Assembly: GCA_031262285.1 (NCBI GenBank) | Contig: JAISHZ010000279.1 | Location: forward strand, 1 to 7,301 | Source of the DNA: Lachnospiraceae bacterium | GTDB taxonomy: Bacteria; Bacillota_A; Clostridia; Lachnospirales; Lachnospiraceae | Reading direction: 5' to 3' | Length of the DNA: 7,301 nucleotides | Part shown: positions 4,611 to 7,301 of the stretch, one piece after another | Position numbering within the stretch: the stretch's first letter is position 1 | Layout of the letters: each line of letters begins with the position of its first letter | Made by a program: the position numbers and the translations under genes | Notes under the pieces: model-generated | Seen by the model: only the letters and a program-made list of their open reading frames with translations | Databases searched by the model: none | Told to the model about the DNA's origin: nothing

Positions 4611-5936
4611 TCAATCATTCCGATTTCTTTCTATAGGATTTCTTTCTATCGATAACTGCTCTTTTAAAGGCGACTCGCTACGTTTTCTCGTCAGTTCAAC
4701 CAAACCTAACGATGTGATATCCATGACATTGACTTTGGTCGGATCCTTTTTGACTGCACCTCGAAGGTGGCCAAGCAATTGTTTTTCAAATTCTTTGTCA
4801 CGCATACTGATAAAATCGATAATGACAATCCCGGATATATTTCGTGCTCTCAATTGAATTGCAATTTCTTCCGCAGCTTCCAAATTGATCTGCAGAATGT
4901 TTTTATCCACCTTGGTTGCCGCCTTTGTCGCTGTATGAATCGCTTTTCCCGTATTTACATCTATGACGGTCAAAGCTTCTGTTGGTTCGATTAAAAGATA
5001 TGCACCGGATTTCAACCACACTTTGGGATGAAGCAACTCACGGATCTTTGTTTCTATACTGTAAAGTTTCGATAAAGAAATCGTCTCTTCCGGTGGATAT
5101 AGACGAACCTTTATTTGTTTCGTTAATACACTCGCTTGTAGCTTTTTCGTCATTTGTTGATACAAAGACGGTATGTCTGTAATGATTTCATCAATTTCTT
5201 CATTGCCAATCTGTTCCAGAATAGATTCGAATAGATCAGGCGCTTCCTTCAAGCAAGAAAAGACAGTTCGATGAGAATATTGTGTGCAAATCGTTACCAA
5301 TTCATGATAAAGCGTATCATATTCCGACCATACTTCATGCCACACCGCAGGATCCGACGATTCCAAGATCGATCCCAACAGCGTTCTGACAATCAGACCA
5401 AAGGTAACATCTCCATCATCACAATTTGATCGTTGCTTTTGAATCAATGTATGAGAATCGTCTACTATCCCCTTCTCTTCGAGGTGTTCCAATATCAACC
5501 GACGAGCTGCTTTCGGTATTTTGGACGAAAAATTCAATCGAGGCGCGTCTGTTGACAATATGAAGTAACGTCCTTGTAAGGTTACCTTGGCAGTAACCGT
5601 GCGCTGTTTTTGTTTGACCGGATCTCCGCTCACTTGCACGACTAGTTCATCCCCTTGCAAAATACTACCGGTATAGTTACGGTTTGTTAACAAGGGAGAA
5701 TGAAGATTTGAAAAGGACAAAAAGCAATCCTCTTTGTCTCCAATATCAACAAAACAAGCACCGATATTTTGTAATACTTGTTTTACTTTGCCGATATAGA
5801 CTGCACCGATTTTCGGAGCGGACTCGTCCATAAGAGGACGTACTGCCACTGCAGTCACTCGACCATCTTGGATAAGAAGACCGACAAGTTTTTGCTTGTA
5901 CTCTACAAATAAGAGTTTGCTCATCCTTGTATTCAT
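4611..5936 (-). CDS. rng: Ribonuclease E/G family endoribonuclease
   Basis: A Mg-dependent, single-strand endoribonuclease of the RNase E/G family acting in rRNA and mRNA processing. The 441 residues contain an S1-type RNA-binding domain at about 44-120 (GAVYIGKVKQVL, GACFVDIG, GDELVVQV), an RNase H-like part, and the DNase I-like catalytic region. There VIDVNTGK (324-331) supplies D326 and N328, and IIDFISM (372-378) supplies D374, equivalent to the metal-binding D303, N305 and D346 of E. coli RNase E. The conserved LVELTRKR (412-419) follows. The protein stops about 20 residues later and lacks the CPxC zinc-link of RNase E/G, as I recall for many short clostridial members. ATG at 5936 overlaps the upstream stop as ATGA, with AGGA before it; ATG at 5924 is a less likely alternative. 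It is the last gene of a three-gene operon. Confidence 0.92.
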   Translation of the reverse strand: MNTRMSKLLFVEYKQKLVGLLIQDGRVTAVAVRPLMDESAPKIGAVYIGKVKQVLQNIGACFVDIGDKEDCFLSFSNLHSPLLTNRNYTGSILQGDELVVQVSGDPVKQKQRTVTAKVTLQGRYFILSTDAPRLNFSSKIPKAARRLILEHLEEKGIVDDSHTLIQKQRSNCDDGDVTFGLIVRTLLGSILESSDPAVWHEVWSEYDTLYHELVTICTQYSHRTVFSCLKEAPDLFESILEQIGNEEIDEIITDIPSLYQQMTKKLQASVLTKQIKVRLYPPEETISLSKLYSIETKIRELLHPKVWLKSGAYLLIEPTEALTVIDVNTGKAIHTATKAATKVDKNILQINLEAAEEIAIQLRARNISGIVIIDFISMRDKEFEKQLLGHLRGAVKKDPTKVNVMDITSLGLVELTRKRSESPLKEQLSIERNPIERNRND

Positions 5937-6616
5937 TCGTCATTCCTTTCCGTACCTATCCTCTGAATCTCTTCCATTGGCACCAATTTCCCTGCGGGAT
6001 TCGTCGTATATAGCTCTTCTCGCAGGGTTCGAACAGCTTCTTGTCCAACCAAGACATCCATTACAAGAGATGGCTTAATATTGCCTTCGCTGGAAGCATT
6101 CAGTAACATATGGACTTCTTGTCCGGTTACAAATAATTCATAAATTCCGGAGCGAATATCCAGTGCTCTGGTGCCATGCTTGGATTTCTTTGAAACGACA
6201 ATCGTCGCGCTTGAGAGCAAGTCGTCAATTTTATGTTGTAAATCGTTGGAAGGCACTGAAGAAACTGTCACCATGTAGCGTGCGGCAGCGACGCTTGCCA
6301 TCGCATTTTGAGCATCAGCCGGTAATTCCCGCACCGAGAGAATTTCGATCCCCGGTACGCTGTGTCGACGAAGCGACTCTTGGATATGCGTAGGAGTTTC
6401 ATGGTCTTGCGTTTCAATATCCATGTACTCTGCGATACTTTCAATGCCGACTCCCAAGGGAGCCGCGAAAGCCATGATGGGATGAGGAGAATATCCTCCG
6501 GAATACATCATATCAACCCCGGCTCTGCGGAGTGCTTTTTGAAAAAAACGCATCAAATCAAGATGTCCGATAAAGCGTACTGTGCCTAATTTACTGAACT
6601 TAATCCGTATTTTCAT
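5933..6616 (-). CDS. TIGR03936-type radical SAM-linked protein (DUF2344)
   Basis: This 227-residue cytoplasmic protein is recognised by its N-terminal pattern MKIRIKFSKLGTVRFIGHLD, followed by LMRFFQKALRRAG and YSGGYSPHPIMAFAAPLGVGIES, the hallmark of the DUF2344 family. The family is nearly always encoded next to, or fused to, a TIGR03960-type radical SAM protein, as here. Its biochemical role is not established; genomic association with RNase E/G and ribosomal protein genes points to RNA or translation, which is inference. The start is ATG 6614-6616, overlapping the upstream TGA as ATGA, rather than an upstream in-frame alternative at 6703 that would run 30 codons inside the neighbour. Its own TGA overlaps the ribonuclease start the same way, so all three genes are probably translationally coupled. 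Confidence 0.9.
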   Translation of the reverse strand: MKIRIKFSKLGTVRFIGHLDLMRFFQKALRRAGVDMMYSGGYSPHPIMAFAAPLGVGIESIAEYMDIETQDHETPTHIQESLRRHSVPGIEILSVRELPADAQNAMASVAAARYMVTVSSVPSNDLQHKIDDLLSSATIVVSKKSKHGTRALDIRSGIYELFVTGQEVHMLLNASSEGNIKPSLVMDVLVGQEAVRTLREELYTTNPAGKLVPMEEIQRIGTERNDE

Positions 6617-7301
6617 AGGTAATCCGATCTGCAGTTTTGCTGCGGTGTAACGCTTATTGCTTCCGTACAGTTCAATCCGCAACCGTTGCATTGCTCTCGA
6701 CAATTCGGCGAAGTTTCACCGCGTAGAGCCTTCTTCCACTCACGTAAAAGAAACGCTTTGGTCACTCCGGCGTCAATAAAATCCCATGGAAACAGCTCAT
6801 CTTCCGCTCTTTCTCTTGCGGTATAAAAATCAATCGAAACGTTGCATTCCTCAAAAGCTTCCAGCCATTTCGTGTGATCAAAGTGTTCGCTCCATGCGTC
6901 AAAGATACACCCTTTTTGATAGGCACGTAGAATGACATCTCCTAACCGTCTGTCTCCACGTGCCAGAGCGCCTTCTAAGACACTGGTATCCGCTTCATGC
7001 CAATTGTACCGAATGCTTTTTTGATTTAATTGGGAGGAAATGGCCTTTCTGGTATGATTGGACTTGTCCAAGAATTCTTCTTTCGTACATTGCTTTGCCC
7101 ATTGAAATGGGGTAAAGGGTTTGGGGACAAAAAAGGATGTACTCGCGACGATATTTACTTTTCCATTCTTGCGGTCTTCTTTCGGGATTTCATCAAAGAA
7201 AGTCGCGCATATTTGATTGGCAAGAATCGCGATTCCCTCAATATCTTCTTGCGTTACTGTTGGTAAACCCAACATAAAGTAAAGTTTCACTTTGGTCCAA
7301 C
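6613..7301 (-). CDS. TIGR03960-type radical SAM protein, C-terminal part (runs off the right edge)
   Basis: Only the last ~229 residues are in the window. The frame is open to the edge and reads WTKVKLYFMLGLPT at its start; this is the end of the radical SAM barrel in the TIGR03960 B12-binding-domain/radical SAM family. The GTG at 7288-7290 is therefore an internal valine, not a start. The segment continues with FVPKPFTPFQW (residues common after the barrel), EGALARGDRRLGDVI, and a C-terminal cysteine cluster CREQCNGCGLNC that could bind an extra iron-sulfur cluster or metal. The CxxxCxxC cluster motif and any B12 domain would lie upstream, outside the window. The substrate is unknown. Its stop overlaps the start of the DUF2344 partner by four bases. 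Confidence 0.88.
   Translation of the reverse strand, partial: WTKVKLYFMLGLPTVTQEDIEGIAILANQICATFFDEIPKEDRKNGKVNIVASTSFFVPKPFTPFQWAKQCTKEEFLDKSNHTRKAISSQLNQKSIRYNWHEADTSVLEGALARGDRRLGDVILRAYQKGCIFDAWSEHFDHTKWLEAFEECNVSIDFYTARERAEDELFPWDFIDAGVTKAFLLREWKKALRGETSPNCREQCNGCGLNCTEAISVTPQQNCRSDYL

Noticed and set aside
6617..6703. Upstream start at 6703 for the DUF2344 protein
   Set aside because: It would overlap the radical SAM gene by about 30 codons, while the ATG at 6616 gives the conserved MKIRIKFSKLG start and a standard 4-bp overlap.

Overview
The window comes from a low-to-moderate GC bacterium, most likely a member of Bacillota in or near class Clostridia. The evidence is the strong GGAGG-type ribosome binding sites, the AT-rich intergenic regions with hairpin-plus-T terminators, and the minus-strand gene order radical SAM protein (TIGR03960 type) - DUF2344 protein (TIGR03936 type) - ribonuclease E/G, which is typical of that phylum. 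No phage, plasmid, rRNA, tRNA or CRISPR sequence is visible.

Layout, left to right. Positions 1-175 are non-coding and hold a ~111-bp repeat (copy 1) just before dapB (+, 176-955; lysine/diaminopimelate pathway). dapB ends in a hairpin shared with a convergent small lipoprotein gene (-, 1012-1371). Upstream of the lipoprotein lie two and a half tandem ~70-bp repeats (1376-1569) and then a second, inverted copy of the ~111-bp repeat (1597-1708). A structured leader follows, then a HisA of the eukaryotic type (+, 1824-2612; histidine pathway). A convergent cold shock protein gene (-, 2673-2873) has its terminator inside the end of hisA. Across a divergent 253-bp promoter region is an AI-2E family membrane protein (+, 3127-4437). 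Two very long hairpins (4441-4535 and 4542-4603) separate it from the converging operon of ribonuclease E/G, the DUF2344 protein and the radical SAM protein, which runs off the right edge.

The protein-coding genes are mostly housekeeping: one lysine and one histidine biosynthesis enzyme, an RNA chaperone, an RNA-processing enzyme and a probable RNA/translation-linked radical SAM pair. The three operon genes are joined by 4-bp ATGA overlaps, which implies coupled translation.

The least ordinary part is non-coding. A paired ~111-bp element with terminal inverted repeats lies upstream of dapB and of the lipoprotein, in the same orientation relative to each gene, and its internal hairpin shows a compensatory base change. 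Next to it is a tandem repeat in which each unit carries a hairpin, a GC-rich hairpin and a Shine-Dalgarno sequence that an upstream CTCC could mask, with overlapping small reading frames. The eukaryotic-type HisA and the double long hairpin are the other points of interest. All calls rest on reading the sequence alone; no search was run.
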